Assembly: GCA_946616365.1 (NCBI GenBank)
Contig: CAMOIX010000017.1
Coordinates: 1 to 49,740, forward strand
Length of the DNA: 49,740 bases
Direction: 5' to 3'
Source: AC2028 sp002373595
GTDB lineage: Bacteria; Bacillota; Clostridia; Lachnospirales; Lachnospiraceae
Positions 8,159 to 16,867 of this stretch are shown piece by piece. A model generated the notes under the pieces. That model was not told the origin of the DNA, ran no database searches, and saw only the letters and a list, made by a program, of their open reading frames with translations. Positions within the stretch are counted from its first letter, which is position 1, and each line of letters opens with the position of its first letter. Both the position numbers and the translations under genes were made by a program.

Positions 8159-9718
8159 TTACTTTGCGTAATCTGTTACGCGGCTCTCGCGGATAACGTT
8201 GACCTTGATCTGACCGGGATATTTCATCTCTGCTTCTATCTGCTTTGATATCTCCCTTGCCATGATGACCATGTCGGCATCCGTTACCTGTTCCGGAACT
8301 ACCATGACGCGAACTTCGCGACCGGCCTGAACAGCAAAAGATTTTTCGACACCTTTGAAATTGTTGGTGATCTCCTCCAACTGCTTGAGACGGTTGGTGT
8401 AAATATCGAGAGTCTCTCTTCTGGCTCCCGGTCTCGCGGCGGAGATGGTATCGGCTGCCTGCACGATACACGCGATAAGAGAAGTGGGCTCCTTGTCTCC
8501 GTGGTGGGACTCAACGGAATTGATGACAACCTCATCCTCTTTGTACTTACGGCACAGATCTGCTCCGAGCTGAACATGCGATCCTTCCATCTCGTGGTCG
8601 ACCGCTTTACCGATATCGTGGAGCAATCCCGCTCTCTTCGCCAGCTTGATGTTGAGTCCGAGCTCAGCGGCCATAAGACCGGAAAGCTGTGATACTTCAA
8701 CCGAATGACGAAGGACGTTCTGTCCGTAACTGGTACGGTACTTCATGCATCCGAGGAGCCTTACAAGCTCGGGATGCAGGCCGTGCACGCCAACCTCAAG
8801 TGTAGCGGCTTCTCCGGCTTCTTTGATGGTCTGCTCGACTTCTTTGCGCGCCTTCTCGACCATCTCTTCGATCTTGGCGGGATGGATACGTCCGTCAACG
8901 ATCAGTTTCTCAAGCGCAATTCGTGCGATCTCACGACGCACGGGTTCAAATGCCGAGAGTACAACGGCTTCGGGAGTATCGTCGATTATCAGTTCTACAC
9001 CGGTAAGCGTCTCGAGCGTACGGATATTCCTACCCTCACGTCCGATGATACGGCCCTTCATGTCGTCGCTGGGAAGCTGAACAACCGAGATGGTACTCTC
9101 CGATACATGATCGGAAGCGCATCTCTGGATCGCACCGACGACGATCTCTTTTGCCTTTTTGTCAGCCTCTTCCTTCGCCCTGTTCTCCATTTCCTTGATC
9201 ATCAGGGCTTCTTCGTGCTTTACGTCTTCTTCAACAATTTTTAAAAGGTGCTCTTTTGCCTGCTCAGAGGTTAATCCGGATATTCTCTCCAGTTCCCGCA
9301 CTCTCTGCTCGTTGAGTTTTGCAACCTCTTCCTTCATACGGTTGAGATTCTCTTCCCTCGCAGAAATGCTCTGCTCGCGCCTCTCAAGGGCGTCAGCCTT
9401 TTTGTCGATAGACTCTTCCTTCTGCTGTATACGACGCTCGGATCTCTGTACCTCGGATCTGCGGTCCTTTACTTCCTTATCAAGGTCATTCTTGATACGG
9501 ATCGCTTCTTCCTTGGCTTTGAGAGCTGCCTCGCGCTTCTCTGCATCAGCTGTCTTAAGAGCCTCGTCAATGATCTCGCGTGCCTTGTCCTCCGCTGAAC
9601 CTATCGTTTTTTCGGCCTTCTGCCTCTCACTTTTGGAAGTAATGACCGACGAAAGTACTACGGAAACAATAACGGCAACCAGCAAGACCGCGATAAATAC
9701 TCCAATAGGTATATTCAT
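8159..9718 (-). CDS. rny: Ribonuclease Y
   Basis: RNase Y is the membrane-anchored endoribonuclease that starts mRNA decay in many Firmicutes. The 519-residue protein has the expected order: an N-terminal membrane helix (about residues 5-25), a long charged coiled coil to about 200, a KH RNA-binding domain ('MKGRIIGREGRNIRTLE') and an HD phosphodiesterase domain with 'HSVEVSQLSGLMA', 'RAGLLHDIGKAVDHE' and 'SHHGD'. Length is usual for the family. AAGGAGG lies 11 bases before the ATG. It is transcribed alone, divergently from recA, from a clear promoter, and ends in a strong terminator. Confidence 0.95.
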   Translation of the reverse strand: MNIPIGVFIAVLLVAVIVSVVLSSVITSKSERQKAEKTIGSAEDKAREIIDEALKTADAEKREAALKAKEEAIRIKNDLDKEVKDRRSEVQRSERRIQQKEESIDKKADALERREQSISAREENLNRMKEEVAKLNEQRVRELERISGLTSEQAKEHLLKIVEEDVKHEEALMIKEMENRAKEEADKKAKEIVVGAIQRCASDHVSESTISVVQLPSDDMKGRIIGREGRNIRTLETLTGVELIIDDTPEAVVLSAFEPVRREIARIALEKLIVDGRIHPAKIEEMVEKARKEVEQTIKEAGEAATLEVGVHGLHPELVRLLGCMKYRTSYGQNVLRHSVEVSQLSGLMAAELGLNIKLAKRAGLLHDIGKAVDHEMEGSHVQLGADLCRKYKEDEVVINSVESHHGDKEPTSLIACIVQAADTISAARPGARRETLDIYTNRLKQLEEITNNFKGVEKSFAVQAGREVRVMVVPEQVTDADMVIMAREISKQIEAEMKYPGQIKVNVIRESRVTDYAK

Positions 9719-9763
9719 CTTGCAGGAAACCTCCTTATGCAGTTTTTAAAGTACAACAGTTAT

Positions 9764-9792
9764 ATAATAAAGACTAAAGGACTTAGTGTCAA
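9764..9792 (-). promoter_or_regulatory. Promoter of rny
   Basis: TTGACA (9787-9792) and TATTAT (9764-9769) are 17 bases apart on the minus strand, giving a leader of about 40 bases. Confidence 0.65.
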
Positions 9793-10022
9793 GTAAAAGG
9801 TTTGCGGCAGGCATCAAATAAGGCTTGCAATATGGCTTTTTCTGTGCTATCTTCTTTGCATCGGTGATCTCTTATCACCAATATCCATGGGACGCTCGTC
9901 CCGGATCACGCTACTTTTTTGTTTTCGATGAACGGTCTGCCCGGTTTTTGTGCCGTGCATAGACCGAAGTTTGGCGAAAGCGGGGTGAAGTTTATGTAGA
10001 GAAAAAAATATTGCAAATCATA
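9793..10022. other. Intergenic stretch between the rny and recA promoters with several hairpins
   Basis: No gene is seen in this 230-base stretch. It holds three short palindromes: GGTGAT-N5-ATCACC near 9863-9879, GGGACG-CT-CGTCCC near 9889-9902 followed 14 bases later by T6, and CGGTCT with AGACCG about 22 bases apart near 9931-9964. Together they could belong to a small structured RNA, but I do not recognise a family and see no clear promoter plus terminator pair. Confidence 0.4.
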
Positions 10023-10070
10023 TTGACAAACCCGAACAAATGTTTTATATTGTTTTCGAACATTTGTTCA
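10023..10070 (+). promoter_or_regulatory. recA promoter with two LexA (SOS) boxes
   Basis: TTGACA (10023-10028) and TATATT (10046-10051) are 17 bases apart. A LexA-type box CGAACAAATGTTTT (10033-10046) fills the spacer, with one half-site base off consensus. A perfect GAAC-N4-GTTC box (CGAACATTTGTTCA, 10057-10070) lies over the expected start. Both match the Bacillus/Clostridium DinR box, so DNA-damage control of recA-recX is well supported. Confidence 0.9.
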
Positions 10071-10092
10071 GAACACTTTAAGGAGAATCGAA

Positions 10093-11160
10093 ATGGAAAA
10101 CGAAGAAAAGAAAAAAGCACTCGAAGCAGCTCTCGGACAGATAGAGAAACAGTACGGCAAAGGAGCCGTTATGAGACTGGGCGATCCCGATGCCCAGATG
10201 AAAGTCGAGACCATCCCCACCGGATCCATCAGCCTGGATCTCGCGCTCGGACAGGGCGGAATCCCCAAGGGCAGGATCGTTGAGATATACGGACCCGAGT
10301 CCAGCGGTAAGACTACCGTTACCCTCCACATGATAGCAGAGGTTCAGAAGCACGACGGTATCGCAGGATTCATCGATGCAGAGCACGCTCTCGATCCCGT
10401 ATATGCGAGAAATATCGGCGTAGATATCGATAATCTCTATATCTCCCAGCCGGACAGCGGCGAGCAGGCTCTTGAGATCGCAGAGACCATGGTCAGATCA
10501 GGAGCTCTCGAGATAGTAGTAATCGACTCTGTTGCAGCTCTCGTACCCAAGGCAGAGATCGAGGGTGATATGGGTGACGCTCATGTTGGACTTCAGGCCA
10601 GACTGATGTCACAGGCTCTCCGCAAGCTCACCGCAGCCATCAGCAAATCAAACTGCGTAGTAGTATTTATCAACCAGCTCCGTGAGAAGGTAGGCGTCAT
10701 GTTCGGTAATCCCGAGACCACTACCGGCGGACGTGCTCTTAAGTTCTACTCTTCCGTCCGTCTCGATGTCAGACGCATCGAGTCCATCAAGCAGGGCGGC
10801 GAAGTCATCGGTAACCGCACGAGAGTAAAGGTCGTAAAGAATAAGGTCGCTCCTCCTTTCAAGGAAGCTGAGTTCGATATCATGTTCGGCGAAGGAATCT
10901 CCGTAGTAGGCGATATTCTCGATGTAGCAACGAACGCAGGCATAGTCGACAAGTCCGGCGCATGGTTCGCATACAATGGCGAGAAGATCGGCCAGGGCCG
11001 TGAGAATACCAAGATCTACTTAAAGGAGAACCCTGCTATCCTCGCAGAGATAGAGCGCAAGGTCCGCGAGCATTACGGACTGAACAGTAAGGACGGTGAA
11101 GAAACCGCTGCTCCCAAGTCAGAGGACGCTCCCGCAAAGGGACGCAAGAAGTCGGAGTAA
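10093..11160 (+). CDS. recA: Recombinase A
   Basis: RecA forms filaments on single-stranded DNA, drives strand exchange and activates LexA self-cleavage in the SOS response. The 355-residue sequence is canonical: Walker A 'GPESSGKTT' at about 67-75, 'VVIDSVAALVP' Walker B, the L2-region 'INQLREKVGVMFGNPETTTGG', and a Lys/Glu-rich C-terminal tail. AAGGAG lies 7 bases before the ATG. It is followed after 4 bases by recX, and both are controlled by the two SOS boxes upstream. Confidence 0.98.
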   Translation: MENEEKKKALEAALGQIEKQYGKGAVMRLGDPDAQMKVETIPTGSISLDLALGQGGIPKGRIVEIYGPESSGKTTVTLHMIAEVQKHDGIAGFIDAEHALDPVYARNIGVDIDNLYISQPDSGEQALEIAETMVRSGALEIVVIDSVAALVPKAEIEGDMGDAHVGLQARLMSQALRKLTAAISKSNCVVVFINQLREKVGVMFGNPETTTGGRALKFYSSVRLDVRRIESIKQGGEVIGNRTRVKVVKNKVAPPFKEAEFDIMFGEGISVVGDILDVATNAGIVDKSGAWFAYNGEKIGQGRENTKIYLKENPAILAEIERKVREHYGLNSKDGEETAAPKSEDAPAKGRKKSE

Positions 11161-11164
11161 ATCT

Positions 11165-11785
11165 TTGACTGTCACATCCATAATACCTGCGGGCAAATCC
11201 CGCTGTAAAATCATCCTTAACGGCGAATTTTCCTTTGTCCTGTACAAAGGCGAAATTCGCCGCCTTCCTATTGTCGAAGGTGAAGAACTCTCTGACGATG
11301 TCTACGAAGAGATAATGAATGAGATCCTTCCGAAGCGCGCAATCCTGCGCGCCATGAATCTTCTCCGGAAGAAAACATTTACTGTGAAGGAACTCCGCAA
11401 GAAGCTGATCGAAGGCGGATACCCGGAGTCCGTTGTTGAACATGCTCTGGAGTATGTCTCCTCTTACGGATATACAAACGATGAGAGATTCGCAGAGGAT
11501 TATATCAGATACCACTCTTCGGACAGGGGCTCCAAGAGGATCGAAGCGGACCTGCTGATGAAGGGTGTGTCAAAGGAAGATATCGCTGCCGCTTTCCGTG
11601 AATGCGATAAACTCGGTATCTCCGGATCCGAAAAAGAAAAGGAGAGCATCACTCTCCTCCTCGAAAAAAAGCATTATTCACCTGATATGGATATAAAAGA
11701 ACGTCAGAAGATCTTTAATTTCCTGCTCCGCAGAGGTTATTCAGCGGAGAACATCTCGAAGTATATGAAGACAGATGTGGACTGA
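11165..11785 (+). CDS. recX: Regulatory protein RecX
   Basis: RecX binds RecA filaments and modulates their assembly. The 206-residue protein shows the family pattern of repeated three-helix units: 'ILRAMNLLRKKTFTVKELRKKLIEGGYPESVVEHALEYV'-like segments around residues 60-100, then 'NDERFAEDYIRYHSS' and 'LLRRGYSAENISKYMK' at the end. I place the start at the TTG at 11165, because GGAG in the last recA codons lies 7 bases upstream; an in-frame ATG at 11096 would lie deep inside recA. It is coupled to recA by position and shares its SOS control. Confidence 0.88.
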   Translation: MTVTSIIPAGKSRCKIILNGEFSFVLYKGEIRRLPIVEGEELSDDVYEEIMNEILPKRAILRAMNLLRKKTFTVKELRKKLIEGGYPESVVEHALEYVSSYGYTNDERFAEDYIRYHSSDRGSKRIEADLLMKGVSKEDIAAAFRECDKLGISGSEKEKESITLLLEKKHYSPDMDIKERQKIFNFLLRRGYSAENISKYMKTDVD

Positions 11786-11817
11786 TATTGTCTGATGTGA
11801 ATCGGGCAGGTCATCAC

Positions 11818-13056
11818 TTATCTGTTGGCAACACATTCCCTAATAAGAATAAGTGCTTCCGCAGCGGAGCTCTCTCTTATCTTCGCACGCGTTCCCTTAA
11901 ACATATACTGTCTGACTGTGATCTTGCCTTTCACATTACATGCTATATAGACGAGACCGACAGGTTTCTCTGCGCTTCCGCCTCCGGGACCGGCTATTCC
12001 CGTTATCGATACACACACATCCGACTTCGTCTCCATTGCGAGACCCTTGGTCATCTCTTCAGCTGTCTGTGCACTTACTGCACCGTATTTATCTATCGCC
12101 TTCTTCTTAAGGCCTAAAAGTTTCCTCTTAGCCTTATTGGAATATACGACAAATCCGCTCTTATATACTTCTGAAGCACCGGGTACATTGATCAGTCTCG
12201 CGCTTAAGAGTCCTCCTGTGCAGCTCTCTGCAATGGAGAGTGAGAAGTTTTTCTTCTTGAGGAGGTCTATGACTGATGCTTCGAGAGTCACTTCCTCTTC
12301 TGTCGCAAAGATGTTATCCTTGAAGCGCTTCTTGATCTCGCGGACTGTGGGCTGCAGGATCGTCTTGGCTTCCTTGATATTTTTCGCACGCGCGGTCACA
12401 CGTATATGGACCTCGCGGATCTTGGCATATGTCGCGATCGTAGGATTGGTCTGATTGTCGATGAGGTCTAAGATAGCTTCTTCGGCAGAGCTCTCTCCCA
12501 CTCCGCAGAGCTTGATGGTACGCGATACGATCACATCCTCCGATAATGAAGAGAGATATTTCTCGACCTGCTTCTTGAACATGGGGACGAGTTCATCGGG
12601 AGGTCCGGGGAGAAGCACGACATGCTGATCACCCTTCTGCATGATGATACCGGGAGCAGTACCATTAGGATTGTAAAGGACAGTGCAGCCTTCGGGAACC
12701 ATAGCCTGCTTCCAGTTATTCTCGGCAGGCTCCTTGCCTCTGGTCTTGAAATATTCTGCTATATCCTGTCTCGCTTTGACGTCTTCGACAAGCTTGTATC
12801 CGCATACGGAAGCGGCAGTCTCCTTGGTAAGGTCATCCTCCGTAGGTCCGAGACCGCCTGAGAGAATAACGATATCAGACCTCTTGAGAGATCTCTTTAA
12901 CTGATCCTTAAGCCTGTCAGCATTATCACCGACAACAGTCTGGTAATAGCATGATATGCCGAGAGCGGAAAGTCTCTCGGCAATAAAAGCGGCATTGGTA
13001 TTAACGATGTTTCCCATGAGGATCTCTGTCCCCACACTGATGATCTCAGCTGTCAT
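11818..13056 (-). CDS. cinA: CinA-like protein, molybdopterin-binding plus nicotinamide-nucleotide amidase domains
   Basis: The 412-residue protein has both parts of full-length CinA. The N-terminal MoCF-like domain (about 1-170) starts with 'AEIISVGTEILMGNIVNTNAAFIAERL' and has 'GGLGPTEDDLTKE'; related domains act as ADP-ribose/NAD pyrophosphatase. The C-terminal CinA domain (about 250-405) has 'AESCTGGLLSARLINVPGAS', 'SNKAKRKLLGL' and 'SITGIAGPGGG', typical of NMN deamidase. The start overlaps the pgsA stop by 4 bases (ATGA), so translation is coupled. It converges on recX with a 32-base gap and no obvious terminator. The competence link of the name is historical. Confidence 0.92.
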   Translation of the reverse strand: MTAEIISVGTEILMGNIVNTNAAFIAERLSALGISCYYQTVVGDNADRLKDQLKRSLKRSDIVILSGGLGPTEDDLTKETAASVCGYKLVEDVKARQDIAEYFKTRGKEPAENNWKQAMVPEGCTVLYNPNGTAPGIIMQKGDQHVVLLPGPPDELVPMFKKQVEKYLSSLSEDVIVSRTIKLCGVGESSAEEAILDLIDNQTNPTIATYAKIREVHIRVTARAKNIKEAKTILQPTVREIKKRFKDNIFATEEEVTLEASVIDLLKKKNFSLSIAESCTGGLLSARLINVPGASEVYKSGFVVYSNKAKRKLLGLKKKAIDKYGAVSAQTAEEMTKGLAMETKSDVCVSITGIAGPGGGSAEKPVGLVYIACNVKGKITVRQYMFKGTRAKIRESSAAEALILIRECVANR

Positions 13057-13637
13057 CCGAGTACCTTTCTGTTCTTGTAAAGATAATCAACGAGTGAAAC
13101 AAGAGTAAGCACGAGTGCGAGATACATGATGATATCGGTGATGATATGAGGGAATGATACGAGTGCCAGGATAGGCTCGCCTATCATGAGTATGACCATC
13201 ACCATCTGAGTCACGGTCTTGATCTTGCCCCAGTAGCTGGCTGCAATGACAACTCCCGCATCCGATGCGACGAGCCTGAAACCGCTGATGATGAACTCTC
13301 TGGCGATAATGATAACAACGATCCACGCGGGGATCCTTCCTATATCGATGAGGCAGATCATAGCCGAGCAGACAAGAAGCTTATCGGCAAGAGGATCCGC
13401 GAACTTTCCGAAGTTGGTGATGAGATTGTATTTGCGCGCGATCTTGCCGTCAAAGAGATCGGTAAGACTGGCGATGATAAAAATGACCTCCGTAATAACG
13501 GATGCGGTCAGCTCTTCCATTTGGAAATTAAAGGGATTTAAAAGTAAGATCACAAAGGGAATGACGAGTATACATCTGAATATGGTAAGTGCATTGGGAA
13601 CGTTCCAGATCTTAGACTTTTCTTTTACATCAGACAT
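13053..13637 (-). CDS. pgsA: CDP-diacylglycerol--glycerol-3-phosphate 3-phosphatidyltransferase
   Basis: PgsA makes phosphatidylglycerol phosphate, the first committed step to phosphatidylglycerol. The 194-residue membrane protein has the CDP-alcohol phosphotransferase signature D-G-x2-A-R-x8-G-x3-D-x3-D ('LFDGKIARKYNLITNFGKFA' followed by D-P-L-A-D) at about residues 60-85 and five to six hydrophobic helices. It lies 9 bases after rimO and overlaps cinA by 4 bases, the common clostridial order rimO-pgsA-cinA. Confidence 0.93.
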   Translation of the reverse strand: MSDVKEKSKIWNVPNALTIFRCILVIPFVILLLNPFNFQMEELTASVITEVIFIIASLTDLFDGKIARKYNLITNFGKFADPLADKLLVCSAMICLIDIGRIPAWIVVIIIAREFIISGFRLVASDAGVVIAASYWGKIKTVTQMVMVILMIGEPILALVSFPHIITDIIMYLALVLTLVSLVDYLYKNRKVLG

Positions 13638-13646
13638 ATATACACC

Positions 13647-14990
13647 TCACTGTTTTATTTTTCCGTACAGATCGTATCCCGCGGCCTCTTCTATCTCTAT
13701 ATCCAGAAGCTCCCCCGTCATGATCTCTCTGTCCGATCTGAAGTAGACAAATCCGTCCACTCCGGGTGCATCCATATAACTCCTGCCGACATAGAGATCC
13801 GTACCTATCCGGCCGTCATCGAAAGGAAGCATGTCTTCATCTTCTCTTCCTTCGACGAGGACTTTGAGCGTCTTGCCGAGGATCTTCTCAGCTTTGTCCG
13901 CTGCCACCGCATCCTGAAGCTCCATGATCTCATCCCGTCTGGAGATCTTGATATCATCAGGGATCTGATCGGGGAATTCCGAAGCGGGCGTACCCTCCTC
14001 AGGTGAATATGCAAATACTCCGAGCCTGTCAAATTCCGTTTCGTTTACAAATCTGTAGAGCTCTTCAAATTCTTCCTGAGTCTCTCCGGGGAATCCGGAG
14101 ATAAGCGTAGTGCGTATGCAGATATCGGGAATCCTGTCGCGGATCTTTTGGATCTTGTCCTTTATGTCCGCGGATGTGACGCCTCTGCCCATCCGCCTCA
14201 GGATATCATCGGAGATGTGCTGTATCGGCATATCGATATAGTGGCATACCTTGGGGAGCCTTGCCATCGCATCAATGATACTGTCATCGATCTCTTCGGG
14301 ATATGCATAGAGAAGTCTGATCCATTCGATGCCTTCTATGGCACTCAGCTTTTCGAGGAGTTCGGGAAGTGCTTTCTTTCCGTAGATATCGGTTCCGTAT
14401 CCGCAGATCTCCTGCGCTACGAGGATCACCTCACGGACGCCTTCCTTAGCGAGATACTCTGCATCGCTTATAACATCCTCCATCTTCACGCTTCTGTATG
14501 ATCCGCGAAGATAAGGAATGATGCAGTATGTGCATCTCTTGTTGCAGCCTTCTGCTATCTTCAGATATGCGTAATGACCGCCTGTGGTAAGTGCTCTTCG
14601 AGCTCTGTCAAAAGGATATTTAGAAAGTTCGTCGTATCTGTCCTGTCCGTCATCAAGTGCTTTGGCGATATACTCACCGGACATCGTTCCGATGCAGACA
14701 TCGACTTCGGGTATCTCTTTTTTGATCTCGTCCTTATAACGCTGTGCGAGGCATCCGCACGCGATCACCTTTTTCAGGTGTCCGTTCTTTTTAAGCTCAG
14801 CCATCTCGAGAAGTACGGATATACTCTCCTCCTTGGCATCACCGATAAAGCAGCATGTATTTACAATGACCGCTTCGGCTTCGCTCTCATCGAAAGTGAT
14901 CTCATGACCGGCTTCCTGAATGATACCGAGCATCTTCTCGGTATCGACGAGATTCTTATCGCACCCGAGGGAAACGACGTATACTTTCAT
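13647..14990 (-). CDS. rimO: Ribosomal protein uS12 methylthiotransferase
   Basis: RimO is a radical-SAM enzyme that adds a methylthio group to an aspartate of ribosomal protein S12. The 447-residue protein has the N-terminal UPF0004 domain with cluster cysteines Cys10, Cys46 and Cys80, the radical-SAM motif CNKRCTYC (Cys149, Cys153, Cys156) and a C-terminal TRAM domain from about 375 ('KVLVEGREDEDMLPFDDGRIG'). The motif 'VSLGCDKNLVDTEKMLG' separates RimO from the tRNA enzymes MiaB and MtaB. It lies 8 bases after rpoZ. Confidence 0.94.
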   Translation of the reverse strand: MKVYVVSLGCDKNLVDTEKMLGIIQEAGHEITFDESEAEAVIVNTCCFIGDAKEESISVLLEMAELKKNGHLKKVIACGCLAQRYKDEIKKEIPEVDVCIGTMSGEYIAKALDDGQDRYDELSKYPFDRARRALTTGGHYAYLKIAEGCNKRCTYCIIPYLRGSYRSVKMEDVISDAEYLAKEGVREVILVAQEICGYGTDIYGKKALPELLEKLSAIEGIEWIRLLYAYPEEIDDSIIDAMARLPKVCHYIDMPIQHISDDILRRMGRGVTSADIKDKIQKIRDRIPDICIRTTLISGFPGETQEEFEELYRFVNETEFDRLGVFAYSPEEGTPASEFPDQIPDDIKISRRDEIMELQDAVAADKAEKILGKTLKVLVEGREDEDMLPFDDGRIGTDLYVGRSYMDAPGVDGFVYFRSDREIMTGELLDIEIEEAAGYDLYGKIKQ

Positions 14991-14998
14991 AAATTATC

Positions 14999-15235
14999 TC
15001 AATCCTTTTGGGGAAGGATGCGAACTTTGTTCTCGTAGATCTCTTCTACTGCAGCAGAGAGGGGCTTGTCGTTGTACTTGCCTGCCATAGCCTCATCGCC
15101 TGCAACGATCTGACGAGCGCGCTTAGCGGAAGCCATAACGATGGAATAACGGCTGGAAACGATGGGCTGATCGCTCTCGTTTTCTGCTCCCTGATTTACT
15201 GCATCCATAAGTTCTACATAAGACGGGTGTAACAT
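14999..15235 (-). CDS. rpoZ: DNA-directed RNA polymerase omega subunit
   Basis: The 78-residue protein matches omega, which helps assembly of RNA polymerase. The segments 'SSRYSIVMASAKRARQIV' and 'KPLSAAVEEIYENKVRI' are the conserved helices. GGAGG precedes the ATG. It lies 12 bases after gmk, the usual gmk-rpoZ pairing in Firmicutes. Confidence 0.9.
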   Translation of the reverse strand: MLHPSYVELMDAVNQGAENESDQPIVSSRYSIVMASAKRARQIVAGDEAMAGKYNDKPLSAAVEEIYENKVRILPQKD

Positions 15236-15247
15236 TGTATTCCTCCT

Positions 15248-15868
15248 TTATTGTGCATACTTTGCAAGTTGATTCTGTAGTCCTGTGATGAATTCGGTCA
15301 TACGATGCGGCTGATCCATCGCGGACTCTGTGATGTGTCTTATATCTTCAACGCATTTGTACAGGTCGTCATTTACTACGATGTAGTCATAATTGGCGAT
15401 CTCGGCGCTTTCCTTAGCGGAGATGGCCATGCGTTTCATGATCGTTTCTTCATTCTCGGTACCGCGCTTACGGAGTCTCATCTCCAGTTCGTCCGCGGTT
15501 GGAGGTGTGATAAAGATGATAACACTGTCGGGGAAAAGTCTCTTTATATTCTTCGCTCCGTTTACCTCTATCTCGAGAAGAACATTGCTGCCCGAGTTGA
15601 GCTTATCCTCTACATACTTTCTCGGAGTTCCGTAGTAGTTACCGTTGTACTCGTTGTACTCTATGAGCATACCGTCTGCGATAGCTTTCTCAAAGTTCTC
15701 CCTGTCGGTATAGAAATAATCAACGCCTTCTCTCTCGCCCTCTCTGGGCTTTCTGGAAGTCATCGATATGGAGAGATTGTAGTCGGTATACTTCTCAACG
15801 AGCTTCTTAACTATGGTACCCTTACCTGCTCCGGAGAATCCGGATATGACAGTTAATACTCCCTGCAT
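15248..15868 (-). CDS. gmk: Guanylate kinase
   Basis: Guanylate kinase phosphorylates GMP to GDP. The 206-residue protein carries the P-loop 'SGFSGAGKGT' at about residues 9-18 (Phe where Pro is more usual), the GMP-binding 'SMTSRKPREGEREGVDYFY' and 'EYNEYNGNYYGTP', and the lid 'RLRKRGTENEETI'. Length is normal. It begins 11 bases after yicC; the small remA gene that often separates yicC and gmk in Firmicutes is absent here. Confidence 0.95.
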   Translation of the reverse strand: MQGVLTVISGFSGAGKGTIVKKLVEKYTDYNLSISMTSRKPREGEREGVDYFYTDRENFEKAIADGMLIEYNEYNGNYYGTPRKYVEDKLNSGSNVLLEIEVNGAKNIKRLFPDSVIIFITPPTADELEMRLRKRGTENEETIMKRMAISAKESAEIANYDYIVVNDDLYKCVEDIRHITESAMDQPHRMTEFITGLQNQLAKYAQ

Positions 15869-15879
15869 AGCATCCCTCC

Positions 15880-16758
15880 TTATTCGATATTCTGGATCTG
15901 CTCACGGATCTTCTCAATCTCGGTCTTAAGGTCGACGCCCTTGGAGCTGATCTCTACATCCGTGGTCTTGGAAAGTGTGGTATTGGCCTCTCTGTTCATC
16001 TCCTGAGCAAGGAAGTCAAGTTTACGTCCTACGCTTCCGCCCTTGTTAAGTTCATTTCTGACAGCTTCTATATGGCTGCGAAGTCTGACCATCTCCTCAT
16101 CGACGCAGATCTTGTCCGCATATATGGTCACTTCCTGAAGTATCCTGCCCTCATCGATCTGTCTGTCTCCGAGGAGCTCCTCAACCTTGGCGTGAAGTCT
16201 GTCACGATACTCGGATATGATCTGAGGAGATCTCTCCTCGATGAAATCAACCATGGACTTAACGTAATCAAGCTTGGCGAGGAGGTCATTTTTAAGGTTC
16301 TCTCCCTCACGTCCTCTTGACTCTGCATGTGCTTCGCAGGCCTTTCTGACTGCATCCCGGAGAAGGTTCCAGATCTCTTCCTCATCATCGTCCGACTCCT
16401 CTATCTCAAATACTTCAGGGAATCTGGCGAGGGATGAGATCCTCACGTCATCGTCTATACCGAGCTGTGCTGAGAGCTCGCGCATCTTGTTTAAGTACTC
16501 GGCAGCGAGAGCATTGTTGCATTTAAGGGTTCCGACATTCTCGGATCTGTTTTCGTAAGTGATGAATATATCGACCTTACCTCTGGAGATATGTTCTTTG
16601 ATCTCCTGCCTTATCGCCGACTCAAAAAAGCTCAGGCTCTTGGGCATCTTGAGGCTCACATCCAGATATCTGTGATTTACCGATTTGATCTCAACAGTGA
16701 ACTTTCTTTCAGAATTCCCGGCTTCTCCGCGTCCGAAGCCCGTCATGCTCATGATCAT
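15880..16758 (-). CDS. yicC: YicC-family endoribonuclease
   Basis: YicC proteins are conserved endoribonucleases implicated in small-RNA turnover. The protein starts with the hallmark 'MSMTGFGRGEAGN' and 'KSVNHRYLDVSLKMP', and ends with the DUF1732 region 'GKLDFLAQEMNREANTTLSK'-type motif ('RKLDFLAQEMNREANT') followed by 'LKTEIEKIREQIQNIE'. I start it at the ATG at 16758 (292 residues), which fits the family N-terminus; a longer frame to 16830 adds residues without similarity. AGAGAG lies upstream. It heads the yicC-gmk-rpoZ-rimO-pgsA-cinA run. Confidence 0.88.
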   Translation of the reverse strand: MIMSMTGFGRGEAGNSERKFTVEIKSVNHRYLDVSLKMPKSLSFFESAIRQEIKEHISRGKVDIFITYENRSENVGTLKCNNALAAEYLNKMRELSAQLGIDDDVRISSLARFPEVFEIEESDDDEEEIWNLLRDAVRKACEAHAESRGREGENLKNDLLAKLDYVKSMVDFIEERSPQIISEYRDRLHAKVEELLGDRQIDEGRILQEVTIYADKICVDEEMVRLRSHIEAVRNELNKGGSVGRKLDFLAQEMNREANTTLSKTTDVEISSKGVDLKTEIEKIREQIQNIE

Positions 16759-16867
16759 ATTTTTATCTCTCTGCATTACGCAACTTTTATACGGGCAAAA
16801 TCGCCCATTAAAACTTATATATTTTACCAAAAAGCAGTTATACTGGCAAGTTTACTGCCCGCCCGGT

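Noticed and set aside
9159..9749. Plus-strand Ser/Arg-rich frame opposite rny
   Set aside because: It mirrors the coiled-coil region of rny; its low-complexity composition comes from the Glu/Lys codons on the other strand.
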